Positions 1 to 8,483 of a DNA stretch of 64,000 nt are shown one piece after another; positions within the stretch are counted from its first letter, which is position 1; every line of letters starts with the position of its first letter. Location of the stretch: NCBI GenBank assembly GCA_046349615.1, contig JAXMBZ010000010.1, positions 124,001 to 188,000 on the forward strand, given 5' to 3'. The notes beneath the pieces were generated by a model. It was given only the letters and a program-made list of their open reading frames with translations, was not told the DNA's origin and ran no database searches. Both the position numbers and the translations under genes were made by a program. This stretch comes from JADJNY01 sp046349615 (GTDB lineage: Bacteria; Planctomycetota; UBA1135; GCA-002686595).

Positions 1-39
1 GATGCGCTGGAGGGCGCCCTGGGCGGTGCTCCTCCGTAA
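1..39 (+). CDS. possible 3' tail of a plus-strand gene (partial)
   Basis: The first 36 bases read as twelve sense codons (ending ...GALGGAPP) followed by TAA at 37-39. The stop codon of the converging kinase gene begins at the very next base. A stop butted against a converging gene fits the compact layout of this window, so this may be the last codons of a gene left of the window. Twelve codons cannot be assigned to any family, and the open stretch could be chance. Confidence 0.3.
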   Translation, partial: DALEGALGGAPP

Positions 40-2778
40 TCAGTGATGGGGGCCGGTATCCCAGGTGGAGGCGCGTGGCGCGTGGGGGCCGTCGGGGGCT
101 CCCCCGTCCCACGCCGCGTACAACTCGAGCGCGACGCGCACGAGCAACTCCGGCGGCGCCGAGTCCGATCCCATTCGCGCGCGCGCCGCATCGAGTTCGC
201 GCTCGGCCTCCTCGAACCGTCGTGCGCGCGTGAGCGCGCGGACGAGCGCCGCGGCGTAGCGCACGGCGCGCTCGTTCGTCGGGCCGTTCTCGATCGCGGT
301 CGCGCGCGCGAGCACGCGGTACACCTCGGCGGCGTCGAGCCAGCGGCCCTCGTCCATCAGGAGGTCCGCGAACTCGCGCACGAGCGCTCGGGCGTCGAGC
401 GTGCTCGTGCCGGGGCCGGCGTCGAGTTCGGACCACAGCGGCTCGAGCTCTCGCTCCGCCTCCGCGTTTCGGTGGAGGTCGCGCAGGAGGCCCGCGTAGC
501 GCGAGCGGGCGTAGAGCGCCTCCGCGCCGACGAGTCCGCCCGCGGCCGCGGCGTCGCGCGTCGCCGTCGCGAGCAGGTCGAGCGCCTCGTCCGTGCAGCC
601 CGCGGCGATCAGCACGTCCGCGCGTGCGACCGCGAGCGACGTCGTCACGACGTGGCGGTCTCCGAGGTGCGCGCGCGCGTCCTCGTGAGCGGTCGTCAGC
701 GTGTGTTCCGCGTCGCCGAGTTCGCCGAGGCTCTTCTGGAGGAGTCCGAGGTTGTTCGCGGTAGTCAACGTGTCGCCCGCGGCGGGGCCGAGCACGCGGC
801 GGCGCCGCTCGAACGCCTCGCGCATCAACGGCTCGGCCTCTTTGCCGCGGCGCTGGAGCAGCAGCAAGGCACCGAGGTTCGAGAGCGACGAGAGCGTGTC
901 GGGCGCATCGGGGCCGAGCGTCCGCGTGCGCGCCTCGAGCACGTCGCGCAGCACGCTCTCCGCTTCCTCGAGGCGGCCGAGCGCGCGCAGGAGCATCGCG
1001 AGGTTGTGGCGCGCGCCAAGCGCCGCGACGCTGTCCGGGCCCTGCACGCGCGCGAGTCCGTCCGCGGCGCGGCGCAGGTAGCCCTCGCTCTCCCGCACGG
1101 AGCCCGTCGAGTACAGGTAGAGCCCGAGGTTCGCCTCCGCGCCGAGCCGATCCGCGTCGTCCTCGGGGAGCACGCTCGACAGCGTTTCGCACGCCGTGCG
1201 CTGCGTGTCGAGCGCGAGCTCGGCGAGTCCGAGCGACCAACACGTCGTGCCGATCGTGTGGAGCACCATCCCCATCACGTGCGGGCGGTCGGCGAAGCGC
1301 TCCTTCGTCGCGGCGAGCATCGGGACGATCACGTCGTCCTCGAGCGTGCCGACGGCGACGTTGGTCGCGTTGACGCCGTCGATCGCGCGCTCGAAGTCGG
1401 CGAGGCGCGCGCGCAGGGCCTCGGGCTCGCGTTCGACCGCCGCGAGCTCGTCCCGGAGTCGATCGAGCACGTGCTCGGCCATCGTGCGGGGCGCGACCGC
1501 GCCGAGCACCTCGCCCTGGAAGCGCGCCATGTCCTCGAGGTCGCGCGTGCGCGCTTCCGCCCGCTCGCGTTCCTTCCGCGCGAGGTCGCGCTCGACGCGC
1601 AGCGCCTCGGCGTTCCTCGCCTGCACGACGCCGTACGCGATCGGTCCCCCGACCGCGATCAACGCGGCGAGCACGCCCGCGGTCGCGAGCCCGGGCTCGC
1701 GCCGCGTCCACTTCCACGCGCGGGTGAGCGCGCCGGTCGGACGCGCGCTCACCGGACGGTGCTCGAGCACGGCGTCGAGGTCGTCCGCGAACGCAGCAGC
1801 CGATGCGTAGCGTCGCGTGCGGTCCTTCTCGAGCGCGGCGAGCACGACCGTCTCGAGATCGCGCGACAAGGACGGCACGAGCGCGCGCGGCGCGACGGGC
1901 TCGGCGGAGAGGATGCGGTAGAGCACCTCCTGCGACGTCTCGCCTTCGAACGGCACGCGGCCGGTCAGACCCTCGTAGAGCGTGACGCCGAGCGACCACA
2001 CGTCGGTGCGGTGGTCGACGCGCTCCTTGCCGCCCGCGACCTGCTCGGGCGACACGTAGTAGAGCGTCCCGTGCAGCTCGCCCGTGCGCGAGAGCGACTT
2101 CGAGTCGGCGTCGAGCGCGAGTCCGAAGTCGAGCAGGAGCGCGCGGCCCTCCGGCGTGACGCGCACGTTCGAGGGCTTCACGTCGCGGTGCACGACGCCG
2201 ACGGCGTGCGCGGCGGCGAGCGCGCGCGCGACGTCGCGCGTCCAGCGTACCAGCTCCTCGACGCTCGGGTGGCGGTGCGCGCGGCGCGCGGCGGAGAAGA
2301 GCTCGTCGAGGCTCGCGCCGCGCACGAGCTCCATCGCGAGGTACGCGACGTCGTTCGCGCGCCCCGCCTCGTAGACCGTGACGATGTTCGGGTGGAAGAG
2401 CTTCGCGACCGCGCGTGCTTCGCGTTCGAAGCGTGCTCGAGCGTCGGCGGAGCTCGCGAGCTCGGGCCGCAGCACCTTGAGCGCGACCGGACGACCGAGG
2501 CGTTCGTCCTCGGCGCGGTAGACGATGCCCATGCCGCCCGCGCCGAGCTTCTCGAGGAGGCGGTAGCCGCCGAGGCGCTCGAAGGGGAGCTCGTTCGCGT
2601 TCGAGGTCGGCGCGCGCGCGCCGCCGAACGTGCGCGCGAGCTTCTCGAGCTTCGCGCGCTCGAGCGGACCGACCTCGGGGTGCTCCGCGAGCCACGCCTC
2701 GAGCGGCGGCGCGGCGCCGCGCAGGAGCTGGTCGACGTACGCGTCGACGGCGAGCTCGGCCGGGGTCGGTTCGGTCAT
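40..2778 (-). CDS. membrane-anchored Ser/Thr protein kinase with C-terminal TPR repeats
   Basis: A 912-residue Hanks-type kinase. The catalytic domain spans about 72-340: glycine loop GAGGMG near 79-84, VALK lysine 101, HRD 197-199 followed by KPSN, DFG 217-219, and SPE (the APE position) 243-245. All catalytic residues are present, so it should be active. One membrane segment lies near 363-385, followed by a charged helical stretch and then a long series of TPR-like helical pairs containing repeated LG-x-APDT-type turns. It probably phosphorylates Ser/Thr on partner proteins at the inner face of the membrane, with the TPR part sensing or recruiting partners. The ATG at 2778 is chosen because it begins an acidic N-terminal leader typical of these kinases; the frame stays open upstream but is unlike coding sequence. 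A TAGACT hexamer lies 10 nt before this ATG. Confidence 0.93.
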   Translation of the reverse strand: MTEPTPAELAVDAYVDQLLRGAAPPLEAWLAEHPEVGPLERAKLEKLARTFGGARAPTSNANELPFERLGGYRLLEKLGAGGMGIVYRAEDERLGRPVALKVLRPELASSADARARFEREARAVAKLFHPNIVTVYEAGRANDVAYLAMELVRGASLDELFSAARRAHRHPSVEELVRWTRDVARALAAAHAVGVVHRDVKPSNVRVTPEGRALLLDFGLALDADSKSLSRTGELHGTLYYVSPEQVAGGKERVDHRTDVWSLGVTLYEGLTGRVPFEGETSQEVLYRILSAEPVAPRALVPSLSRDLETVVLAALEKDRTRRYASAAAFADDLDAVLEHRPVSARPTGALTRAWKWTRREPGLATAGVLAALIAVGGPIAYGVVQARNAEALRVERDLARKERERAEARTRDLEDMARFQGEVLGAVAPRTMAEHVLDRLRDELAAVEREPEALRARLADFERAIDGVNATNVAVGTLEDDVIVPMLAATKERFADRPHVMGMVLHTIGTTCWSLGLAELALDTQRTACETLSSVLPEDDADRLGAEANLGLYLYSTGSVRESEGYLRRAADGLARVQGPDSVAALGARHNLAMLLRALGRLEEAESVLRDVLEARTRTLGPDAPDTLSSLSNLGALLLLQRRGKEAEPLMREAFERRRRVLGPAAGDTLTTANNLGLLQKSLGELGDAEHTLTTAHEDARAHLGDRHVVTTSLAVARADVLIAAGCTDEALDLLATATRDAAAAGGLVGAEALYARSRYAGLLRDLHRNAEAERELEPLWSELDAGPGTSTLDARALVREFADLLMDEGRWLDAAEVYRVLARATAIENGPTNERAVRYAAALVRALTRARRFEEAERELDAARARMGSDSAPPELLVRVALELYAAWDGGAPDGPHAPRASTWDTGPHH

Positions 2779-2788
2779 GGCGCGCGGG

Positions 2789-2794
2789 AGTCTA
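2789..2794 (-). promoter_or_regulatory. TAGACT -10-like hexamer, leaderless layout, kinase gene
   Basis: On the minus strand TAGACT ends 10 nt before the kinase ATG. No Shine-Dalgarno is visible between them. The arrangement matches the TANNNT -10 element of leaderless transcripts described in Deinococcus, and it recurs elsewhere in this window. Confidence 0.45.
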
Positions 2795-2974
2795 CCGGCC
2801 CGCCGGGCCGGGCTCCGGCGCCGATCCGACCCGGCGGCAGGCCGGAGAGCGCGGAAAGCACGGGCGGCGTGCCTCGCGAGCCGCGCGCGCTCGCCGCGCG
2901 CCGCAGGGAACACCAGCCACGAGAAAATCCGGCGGAGCTGTAAGACGCGCGGGCCGAGCCTGTTCCTCGGGGGG

Positions 2975-4252
2975 ATGACGCACTCCCCGACCCTCTCCGG
3001 AGACCACCTCGGACGCCCCGTCCGCTCGCCCGCGCCGCACGGTCGCGAGGCCCGCCGCCGCGCCGCCGCGGAGTCGGCGCTCTGGAACGTGCTCCGCGCC
3101 CCGGCGACCGGCCTCGGCGCGGCTCTCGTGCTCGCGCCGCTCGTCGCGCTCGCCTGCGCGCCGGAGGACGCCGCGGCGTGGGGGCATCGCGGGGTCGCCG
3201 CGAGCGCGGCGGTCGAGAGCGCTCCGTCCGACACGGAACCGACGAGCGTCGCGCGCTCCTCCGTGCCGCGCGCGCGGACCTCCGAGGCGCGCGCGCCCGA
3301 GCACCTCGCCGACACCGGGCTCTACGCGGACTTCGCCGCGAAGCTCGTCCGCGCCGATGCGCTCCCCTACACGCCGCGCTACCCGCTCTGGTCCGACGGC
3401 GCGACGAAGCGGCGCTGGATCGCGCTCCCCGCGGGCGCGTCGATCGACGGCGCGAACCCCGACGTGTGGGACTTCCCGGTCGGCACGAAGGTGTGGAAGG
3501 AGTTCTCCTTCGGCCGCCGCGTCGAGACGCGCTACCTCGAGCGCGCGGCGGACGGCGCGTGGATCTACGCGACGTACCTGTGGAACGCGGACGAGACCGA
3601 CGCGGTGCGCGCGCCGGACGCGGGCGTGCGCGCGGCGCGCGGAGCGGCGCTCCGCCACGACGTGCCGAGCCGCACGGACTGCCTCGCGTGCCACGAAGGC
3701 TCGCCGGTGCCGGTGCTCGGGGTGAACGCGCTCCAACTCGCGAGCGCGCGCGATCCGCTCGCGCCGCACGGCGAAGCGCCGCTGCCGGGTGCCGTCGACG
3801 CGCGCGCGCTCGTCGAGCGCGGGCTCCTGCGCCTCGAGCGCGCCTACGTCGAGGACGGCGACGTCGCGGCGCGCACGCCGCGCGAACGAGCTGCGCTCGG
3901 CTACCTGCACGGGAACTGCGGCGGATGCCACAACGCGCAGGGTCCGCTCGCGTCGCTCGGGCTCGAGCTCGACCTGCGGGTCGCCGACCGCGCGCGCATC
4001 CCCGCGCTGCGCACGGCGCTCGACGTCGAGAGCAAGCTGCGACGTCCCGAGGACGCGGTGCACCTGCGCATCGCGAGCGGCGCGCCCGAGAGGAGCCTGC
4101 TCGTCGAGCGGATGAGCTCGCGCTTCGGCGCGCTCCAGATGCCGCCGCTCGGAACGCACGTCGTCGACGAGGACGCCCTCGCGCTCGTCACGGACTGGAT
4201 CCGCGAGGACCTCGCCGGTCCCCGCACGGCCGCGGAAACTCCGCGGCGCTGA
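2975..4252 (+). CDS. secreted di-heme c-type cytochrome-like protein, SO2930/HNE_0200 family
   Basis: A 425-residue exported protein with two c-heme sites, CLACH at 236-240 and CGGCH at 315-319. A hydrophobic segment ends in a lipobox-like VALAC with Cys61, suggesting a lipoprotein, although about 40 residues precede the hydrophobic core. A GTG at 3089 would give a more normal signal peptide of about 20 residues and is a serious alternative start. The segment LPYTPRYPLWSDGATKRRW is the hallmark of the TIGR03806-type family (recognised from memory). The role is probably electron transfer in the periplasm or on the outer surface; the electron partner is unknown. It is followed 25 nt later by a second c-type cytochrome in the same direction, so the two probably form an operon. 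Confidence 0.8.
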   Translation: MTHSPTLSGDHLGRPVRSPAPHGREARRRAAAESALWNVLRAPATGLGAALVLAPLVALACAPEDAAAWGHRGVAASAAVESAPSDTEPTSVARSSVPRARTSEARAPEHLADTGLYADFAAKLVRADALPYTPRYPLWSDGATKRRWIALPAGASIDGANPDVWDFPVGTKVWKEFSFGRRVETRYLERAADGAWIYATYLWNADETDAVRAPDAGVRAARGAALRHDVPSRTDCLACHEGSPVPVLGVNALQLASARDPLAPHGEAPLPGAVDARALVERGLLRLERAYVEDGDVAARTPRERAALGYLHGNCGGCHNAQGPLASLGLELDLRVADRARIPALRTALDVESKLRRPEDAVHLRIASGAPERSLLVERMSSRFGALQMPPLGTHVVDEDALALVTDWIREDLAGPRTAAETPRR

Positions 4253-4277
4253 ACGAACCCTGGAAACGGAGCCGCAC

Positions 4278-4865
4278 ATGAAGACCTCGATCCTCGTCAC
4301 GTCCACGCTCGCCCTGACCCTCGCCGCCCTCGTCTACGTCACGAGCGCCGCGCACCTGAACGACGCGGCGCCCAAGCCCGTCGACGGGAAGGCGGCGCGC
4401 ATCGCGCGCGGCGAATACCTCGTGAAGACCTCGGCGTGCACGGACTGCCACACGCCGATGAAGCTCGGCCCGAACGGTCCCGAGCCGGATCTCTCGCGCG
4501 CGCTCTCGGGCCACCCCGCGGGCCTCACGCTCCCGCCCGCGCCGGCGCTGCCGCCGGGCCCGTGGGTCGCGACCGTCGCCGCGACGATGACCGCGTGGTC
4601 GGGGCCGTGGGGGACGAGCTACACCGCGAACCTGACCTCGGACAAGGAGACCGGTCTCGGCGCGTGGACCGAGAAGGAGTTCATCGACACGCTGCGCACC
4701 GGCCGCCACCTCGGCCGCGGCCGCGAGATCCTCCCGCCGATGCCGTGGCCCGTCTACGGGCAGATGACCGACGAGGACCTCGGCAGCATCTTCGCCTACC
4801 TGCAGTCGACGCCCGCGATCTCGAACAAGGTCCCGGCCCCGCTGCCGCCCGTCGCGACGCGTTGA
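4278..4865 (+). CDS. secreted mono-heme c-type cytochrome
   Basis: A 195-residue protein with an N-terminal signal peptide (hydrophobic about 5-24, cleavage probably near SAA) and one c-heme motif CTDCH at 54-58. The following THTP-rich region and the late Met-containing segment MPWPVYGQMTDEDL fit cytochrome c class I proteins of the kind found as subunits of periplasmic dehydrogenases; one of those Met residues is the likely axial ligand. GGAG lies upstream of the ATG. It sits 25 nt behind the di-heme protein, and both probably pass electrons to a terminal oxidase. The physiological donor is not in this window. Confidence 0.85.
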   Translation: MKTSILVTSTLALTLAALVYVTSAAHLNDAAPKPVDGKAARIARGEYLVKTSACTDCHTPMKLGPNGPEPDLSRALSGHPAGLTLPPAPALPPGPWVATVAATMTAWSGPWGTSYTANLTSDKETGLGAWTEKEFIDTLRTGRHLGRGREILPPMPWPVYGQMTDEDLGSIFAYLQSTPAISNKVPAPLPPVATR

Positions 4866-4902
4866 CGAAGCGCGCGCGAGCCGAGCCTCGCGCGCGAGCG
4901 AT

Positions 4903-5070
4903 ACGGAGCCGAAGGCAACACGCAGCCGCGAGCCACTCGGCCACGTGAACAAGACGGAACCGAACGCAACCCGGCTTCAAGACGACACGGAGCCGAAAGC
5001 AACACGGAGCCGAGAGCCACCCGGAACTGAAAAACCCACGGAGCCGGAAACTGGCGGGAATCTGGGGAAA
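4903..5070 (+). repeat. imperfect 84-bp tandem duplication
   Basis: Copies begin at 4903 and 4987. Their first 34 bases match at 31 positions. A second shared phrase, ACGGA-R-CCG, recurs at 4954 and 5038, again exactly 84 bases apart, so the unit is 84 bp with a decayed second half. Because 84 is a multiple of three, the plus frame translates each copy as TEPKATRSREP followed by diverged sequence. It could be a relic of a repeat-containing gene, or a non-coding duplication. Confidence 0.65.
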
Positions 5071-5183
5071 GCAGCACCGAGATCCACACGACTCCGCGAA
5101 GCGAAGCACCACGCCCCACCCGGAGCGAACTCGATCCTCGACGACGCGTGACACCGTCGAGCGTCGCTGAGAGAAACCTAGAA

Positions 5184-5230
5184 CCCCGCGCGAGCCCCGA
5201 CCGGTTCCTCCGGTCGGGGTTCGTGCGGGG
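5184..5230 (-). terminator. 47-nt hairpin, probable terminator of the acetyltransferase-thioredoxin operon
   Basis: Two 21-nt arms (5184-5204 and 5210-5230) pair throughout with only two G-U wobbles around a 5-nt loop TTCCT. On the minus strand the stem is followed by TTCTAGGTTTCTC, which is T-rich for this genome, so it fits a rho-independent terminator for the leftward operon ending at 5390. It could also stop rightward transcripts from the cytochrome operon. Confidence 0.6.
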
Positions 5231-5389
5231 TCCGGCATGCGGAGCAGCCGTTGTGCGCCTTTGCGCTCAGTCTCCGTTGCGGCTCATTTCCCTCGGCGCT
5301 CCCGACCGACCCCAACTCCACCCTGGCTCCGCGCGAGCTCCGACCTGCGGAGCAGCCTCTGCTCTCCGTCTCCGTCGCCCTCCACCCGC

Positions 5390-5956
5390 CTACCGCGCTC
5401 CCGACCTCCCCAAACACTCCGTCACCGCCCGCCTCAACCCGACCCCATCCTCCGCGCTCAACTCCGGCCCCGGATGCACCCAGCGCACTCGTCCACCGGC
5501 ATCGAGCACGAACGTCACGCTCGTCGCCTCCCGCTCCGCGCCGGCCAACCAGCCCGCCTTCAACCCCGCCCAGTCCGCATCCACCGCCACCGCCCCGCGC
5601 CACTGGACGCGCTCGGCAAACGCCTTCACCTCGTCGTCCGTCACGTTCCGCGCGGGCTTGGGGTGATACACGGCGACGCCGAGCACTCCTTCCTCGCGCA
5701 CGATCGCTTGGATCGCCGGCAACGACCGCTCGCAGAACGGACAACCCTCCGTCCACCAACGCGCGACGACGACCTGCCCGTCCATCGCCGGCGCGTCCCC
5801 GACGAACCTCCGTGGAATCCACGCGCGCCCATCGCGTCCGAGGAGCTCGTCGCCGACGCGCGGAGCCACGCCGCGCGGTTCCGGTCCGCGCGAGCACGCG
5901 AAGAGCGCGAGCCCCACCGCCGCTGCACCGAGGATCCGAGGAAGACGCGCGCGCAT
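5390..5956 (-). CDS. thioredoxin-fold lipoprotein (TlpA/AhpC-like)
   Basis: A 188-residue protein with a short signal peptide and lipobox ALFAC, lipidated Cys21. The thioredoxin fold has an active-site CPFC at 72-75 within WWTEGCPFCERSLP, so the redox pair is intact. It probably reduces or oxidises disulfides in the periplasm, bound to a membrane by its lipid. AGGAAGG lies about 6 nt before the ATG. It follows the Eis-like acetyltransferase by only 11 nt, so the two are co-transcribed. A genuine partner protein cannot be named. Confidence 0.85.
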   Translation of the reverse strand: MRARLPRILGAAAVGLALFACSRGPEPRGVAPRVGDELLGRDGRAWIPRRFVGDAPAMDGQVVVARWWTEGCPFCERSLPAIQAIVREEGVLGVAVYHPKPARNVTDDEVKAFAERVQWRGAVAVDADWAGLKAGWLAGAEREATSVTFVLDAGGRVRWVHPGPELSAEDGVGLRRAVTECLGRSGAR

Positions 5957-5967
5957 GCCGACCTTCC

Positions 5968-7152
5968 TCAGAACATGTCCGGCATGTGCGGGGCCGGGCC
6001 CGCGAAGCACGCGCTGGCGGCGGCGAGCGCGTCCTCCGCGCCGCTCGCGCGGCCCGTCATCGCGAGGTCGTGCGCGCTCTGCCAACCCGAGTAGAGCGCG
6101 GCGAGCGCGCGGACGTCGAGCGCGAGCGCGCCGCTCCCGCCGCGGGTCACGCGCGCGGAGCCGTCCGCGACCTCGAGCACGAAGCGGCCTCGGTTCTCGG
6201 GGAGCACGTCGTCGGCGACGTCGAGCTCCACGCGCGCTCGAAGGCCCGGCGCGTACCCGCGCGCCTCGAGCGCGCGCGCGACGTCGACGATGCGCAGCAT
6301 CCAGGGCATCGCGAGCTTGGAGACGTACCCGTTCTCCGCGAGGAGCCCGAGCACGGGATCGCTCGGCGCGAGGAACGCCTTCGCGGTCGTGCAGAGCGAG
6401 CGATGGTCGCGCAGGAGCTCGAGGATCCGCACCGCCGCGTCCTTCGTCGTCGCGACGAGGTCGGAGACCGCGAGCTCCATGTCGAGCAACTCCGCGCGCT
6501 TCTGCGCGAGGAACACGTACCCCTCGACCTTCGCTCCGCTTCCTGCGACGTAGCCCGTGCGCTCCTCGCCGCGCCACGAGCGGACGCGCCTCCACAGGTA
6601 CTCGTGCCGGTCGAGCCAGCCGTTCGTCGTGCGCGCGCGCGTCGCATAGAGCGCGCGGATCGCGCGCTCGTCCTCGGTGCGCGCGGGCCGCAGCCACGCA
6701 TCGTCGGCCGCGCGCGCGCCCGGGCGGAGCGCCATTTCACGCAGGTGCAGCGCGAACGCGTGGCGCGCGCCCGCGACCTCGTATCCGACCGCGCGGTAGA
6801 GCGTGTTCGTCGCGGGATAGAGGCCCGAGAGCGGCGTGCCGCGCGCGCGCAGCTCGCGCAGGAGCTCCGTCATGATCCGCGCGCCGAGCCCGCGACCGCG
6901 CCGGCTCGGCTCGACGCCGACCGCGAGCACGCCGCCCATCGGCACGGAGCGTCCGCCGAACCACTGGCCCATGTCGAGCACGCCGAGCACGGCGGCGAGT
7001 CCGTCCGCGTCGCGCAGGCACCGTTCACCGCCCGTGCCGAGCTGCGCGCGCCAGGCGGGGAGTTCCGCGGGCGGGAAGCTGAACGAGCTCCCGACCAGCG
7101 CCGTCCAGCGTTCGAGCTCGGCCGCGTCGCGCGGCGGTCCGTAGTCGTCCAT
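5968..7152 (-). CDS. Eis-like GNAT N-acetyltransferase
   Basis: A 394-residue protein of Eis size and layout: N-terminal GNAT domain with the acetyl-CoA loop VEPSRRGRGLGARIM near 80-95, a second degenerate GNAT domain, and a C-terminal sterol-carrier-like domain. A Tyr in the segment LYRAVGYEVAGA matches the region of the Eis catalytic Tyr. The protein ends in Phe (...PHMPDMF), as in mycobacterial Eis, where the C-terminal carboxylate is the catalytic base. It should acetylate amine groups on small molecules or proteins; the substrate here is unknown. AGGAGG precedes the ATG at 7152. First gene of a two-gene operon with the thioredoxin lipoprotein. Confidence 0.85.
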   Translation of the reverse strand: MDDYGPPRDAAELERWTALVGSSFSFPPAELPAWRAQLGTGGERCLRDADGLAAVLGVLDMGQWFGGRSVPMGGVLAVGVEPSRRGRGLGARIMTELLRELRARGTPLSGLYPATNTLYRAVGYEVAGARHAFALHLREMALRPGARAADDAWLRPARTEDERAIRALYATRARTTNGWLDRHEYLWRRVRSWRGEERTGYVAGSGAKVEGYVFLAQKRAELLDMELAVSDLVATTKDAAVRILELLRDHRSLCTTAKAFLAPSDPVLGLLAENGYVSKLAMPWMLRIVDVARALEARGYAPGLRARVELDVADDVLPENRGRFVLEVADGSARVTRGGSGALALDVRALAALYSGWQSAHDLAMTGRASGAEDALAAASACFAGPAPHMPDMF

Positions 7153-7296
7153 CGTCGTCGTCCTCCTCGCGCGCAACACGGCCTCGACCGGCGCTCGGCG
7201 CGCCGTGTCGCGCGAAGGCCGCGAGCTCGACGCGCGCCGCGGGCGCTTCGCCTCGGACGTGCTTCCTCCGCGCGTCCCCCGCGCGTCCTCGGGCGG

Positions 7297-7302
7297 TAAG
7301 CT
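7297..7302 (+). promoter_or_regulatory. TAAGCT -10-like hexamer upstream of aminotransferase
   Basis: TAAGCT lies 23 nt before the aminotransferase ATG, giving a short leader that contains GAGGAA as ribosome site. No clear -35 is seen. Low-certainty promoter call in the 173-bp divergent gap. Confidence 0.3.
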
Positions 7303-7325
7303 ACCGCGCGAGGAACCCACCGACC

Positions 7326-8483
7326 ATGACCTTCCGCCGCGCGCGCCGTCTCGGCAGCCTCGTCCAGTCCGACATCCGCCGCATGACGCGCGAGTGCGAG
7401 CGCGTCGGCGGCATCAACCTCGGGCAGGGGATCTGCGACTTGCCGACGCCGCCGCTCGTGCGCGACGGAGCGATCGAGGCGATCCGCGCGCGCAAGAGCA
7501 CGTACTCGTTCGCGGAAGGTGCACTCGAACTGCGCACGGCGATCGCGCGCAAGCTCGCGGAGCGCAACGGCATCACGGCCGATCCCGCGACCGAGATCGT
7601 CGTCACCGTCGGCGCGACGGGCGCGTTCGCGTGCGCGATCCATGCGCTCCTCGATCCCGGCGACGGGCTGCTCGTCATGGAGCCGTACTACGGTTACCAC
7701 CTGAACTGCGCGCTGCTGGCGGGGCTCGAGCCGCACTTCCTGCCGCTCGCGGCGCCCGAGTTCCGCCTCGAGGAGGCCGCGCTGCGCGCCGCGCTCCGTC
7801 CGAACACGCGCGCGATCGTGCTCTGCACGCCGAACAACCCGTGCGGGCGCATGTTCGGCCGCGCGGAGCTCGACGTGCTCGCGAAGGTCGCACGCGAGAA
7901 GGACCTCTGGGTCATCACCGACGAGATCTACGAGGACATCCGCTACGACGGCCGCGAGCACGTCTCGCCCGCGACGATCCCCGGGCTCGCGGACCGCACG
8001 ATCACGATCCTCGGTCTCTCGAAGACGTTCTCGATCACCGGCTGGCGGCTCGGCTACGCGGTCGCGGCGCCCGAGGTCGCGCAGGCGCTCCAGCTCGTCA
8101 ACGACCTCTACTACATCTGCGCGCCGACCCCGCTCCAGCACGGCGTCGCGGCGGGGTTCTCCGCGCCGCGGAGCTTCTTCACCGAGCTCGCCGACGACTA
8201 CGCGCGCAAGCGCGAGAAGCTCTGTCGCGCACTCGAACGCGCGGGCCTCGCTCCCGTGTGGCCGGAGGGCGCGTACTACGTGCTCGCCGACGTGCGCAAG
8301 ATGGGCGCCGCGACGTCGCGCGACGCCGCGCTGCGGCTGCTCGAGGAGACGAAGGTCGCGTCCGTGCCCGGGAGCGCGTTCTTCCGCGGCGCGCAGGGCG
8401 AGCAGTGCGTGCGCTTCTGCTTCGCGAAGGAGCACGACGCGCTCGACGAGGCGTGCCGGCGGCTCGAGGCGTTCCGGCCGTGA
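7326..8483 (+). CDS. PLP-dependent class I/II aminotransferase
   Basis: A 385-residue fold-type I aminotransferase. The PLP lysine is Lys233 in GLSKTFSITGWRLGY. The CTPNNPCG motif and ITDEIYEDIRY carry the usual Asn and Asp/Tyr PLP contacts, and the C-terminal VRFCFA holds the substrate-carboxylate Arg. It should transfer an amino group between an amino acid and 2-oxoglutarate or a related keto acid in the cytoplasm; sequence alone does not fix the amino acid. The last four bases overlap the start of the uracil-DNA glycosylase gene. Confidence 0.9.
   Translation: MTFRRARRLGSLVQSDIRRMTRECERVGGINLGQGICDLPTPPLVRDGAIEAIRARKSTYSFAEGALELRTAIARKLAERNGITADPATEIVVTVGATGAFACAIHALLDPGDGLLVMEPYYGYHLNCALLAGLEPHFLPLAAPEFRLEEAALRAALRPNTRAIVLCTPNNPCGRMFGRAELDVLAKVAREKDLWVITDEIYEDIRYDGREHVSPATIPGLADRTITILGLSKTFSITGWRLGYAVAAPEVAQALQLVNDLYYICAPTPLQHGVAAGFSAPRSFFTELADDYARKREKLCRALERAGLAPVWPEGAYYVLADVRKMGAATSRDAALRLLEETKVASVPGSAFFRGAQGEQCVRFCFAKEHDALDEACRRLEAFRP

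Larger units (their letters stand above)
4866..5389. other. 524-bp intergenic region with repeats and a long hairpin
   Basis: This is the only gap over 300 bases. The left part (4903-5070) carries an imperfect 84-bp tandem duplication, and the middle (5184-5230) a near-perfect 47-nt hairpin. The right part (5231-5389) is pyrimidine-rich on the plus strand and repeats a TGCGGAGCAGCC phrase twice (near 5238 and 5347). Base composition is visibly richer in A than the flanking genes. No convincing gene is present: a plus frame starting with GTG at 4945 encodes 68 residues rich in TEP and ATR repeats, which looks like a by-product of the repeat. Confidence 0.6.

Noticed and set aside
2795..2811. 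CCGGCCC/GGGCCGG inverted repeat upstream of the kinase gene
   Set aside because: The loop would be only three bases and such GC words are common in this composition; not distinguishable from background.
4945..5151. 68-codon plus-strand frame with TEP repeats
   Set aside because: It depends wholly on the degenerate 84-bp repeat, starts with GTG inside it, has no Shine-Dalgarno and no resemblance to a folded protein. Kept only as a repeat observation.
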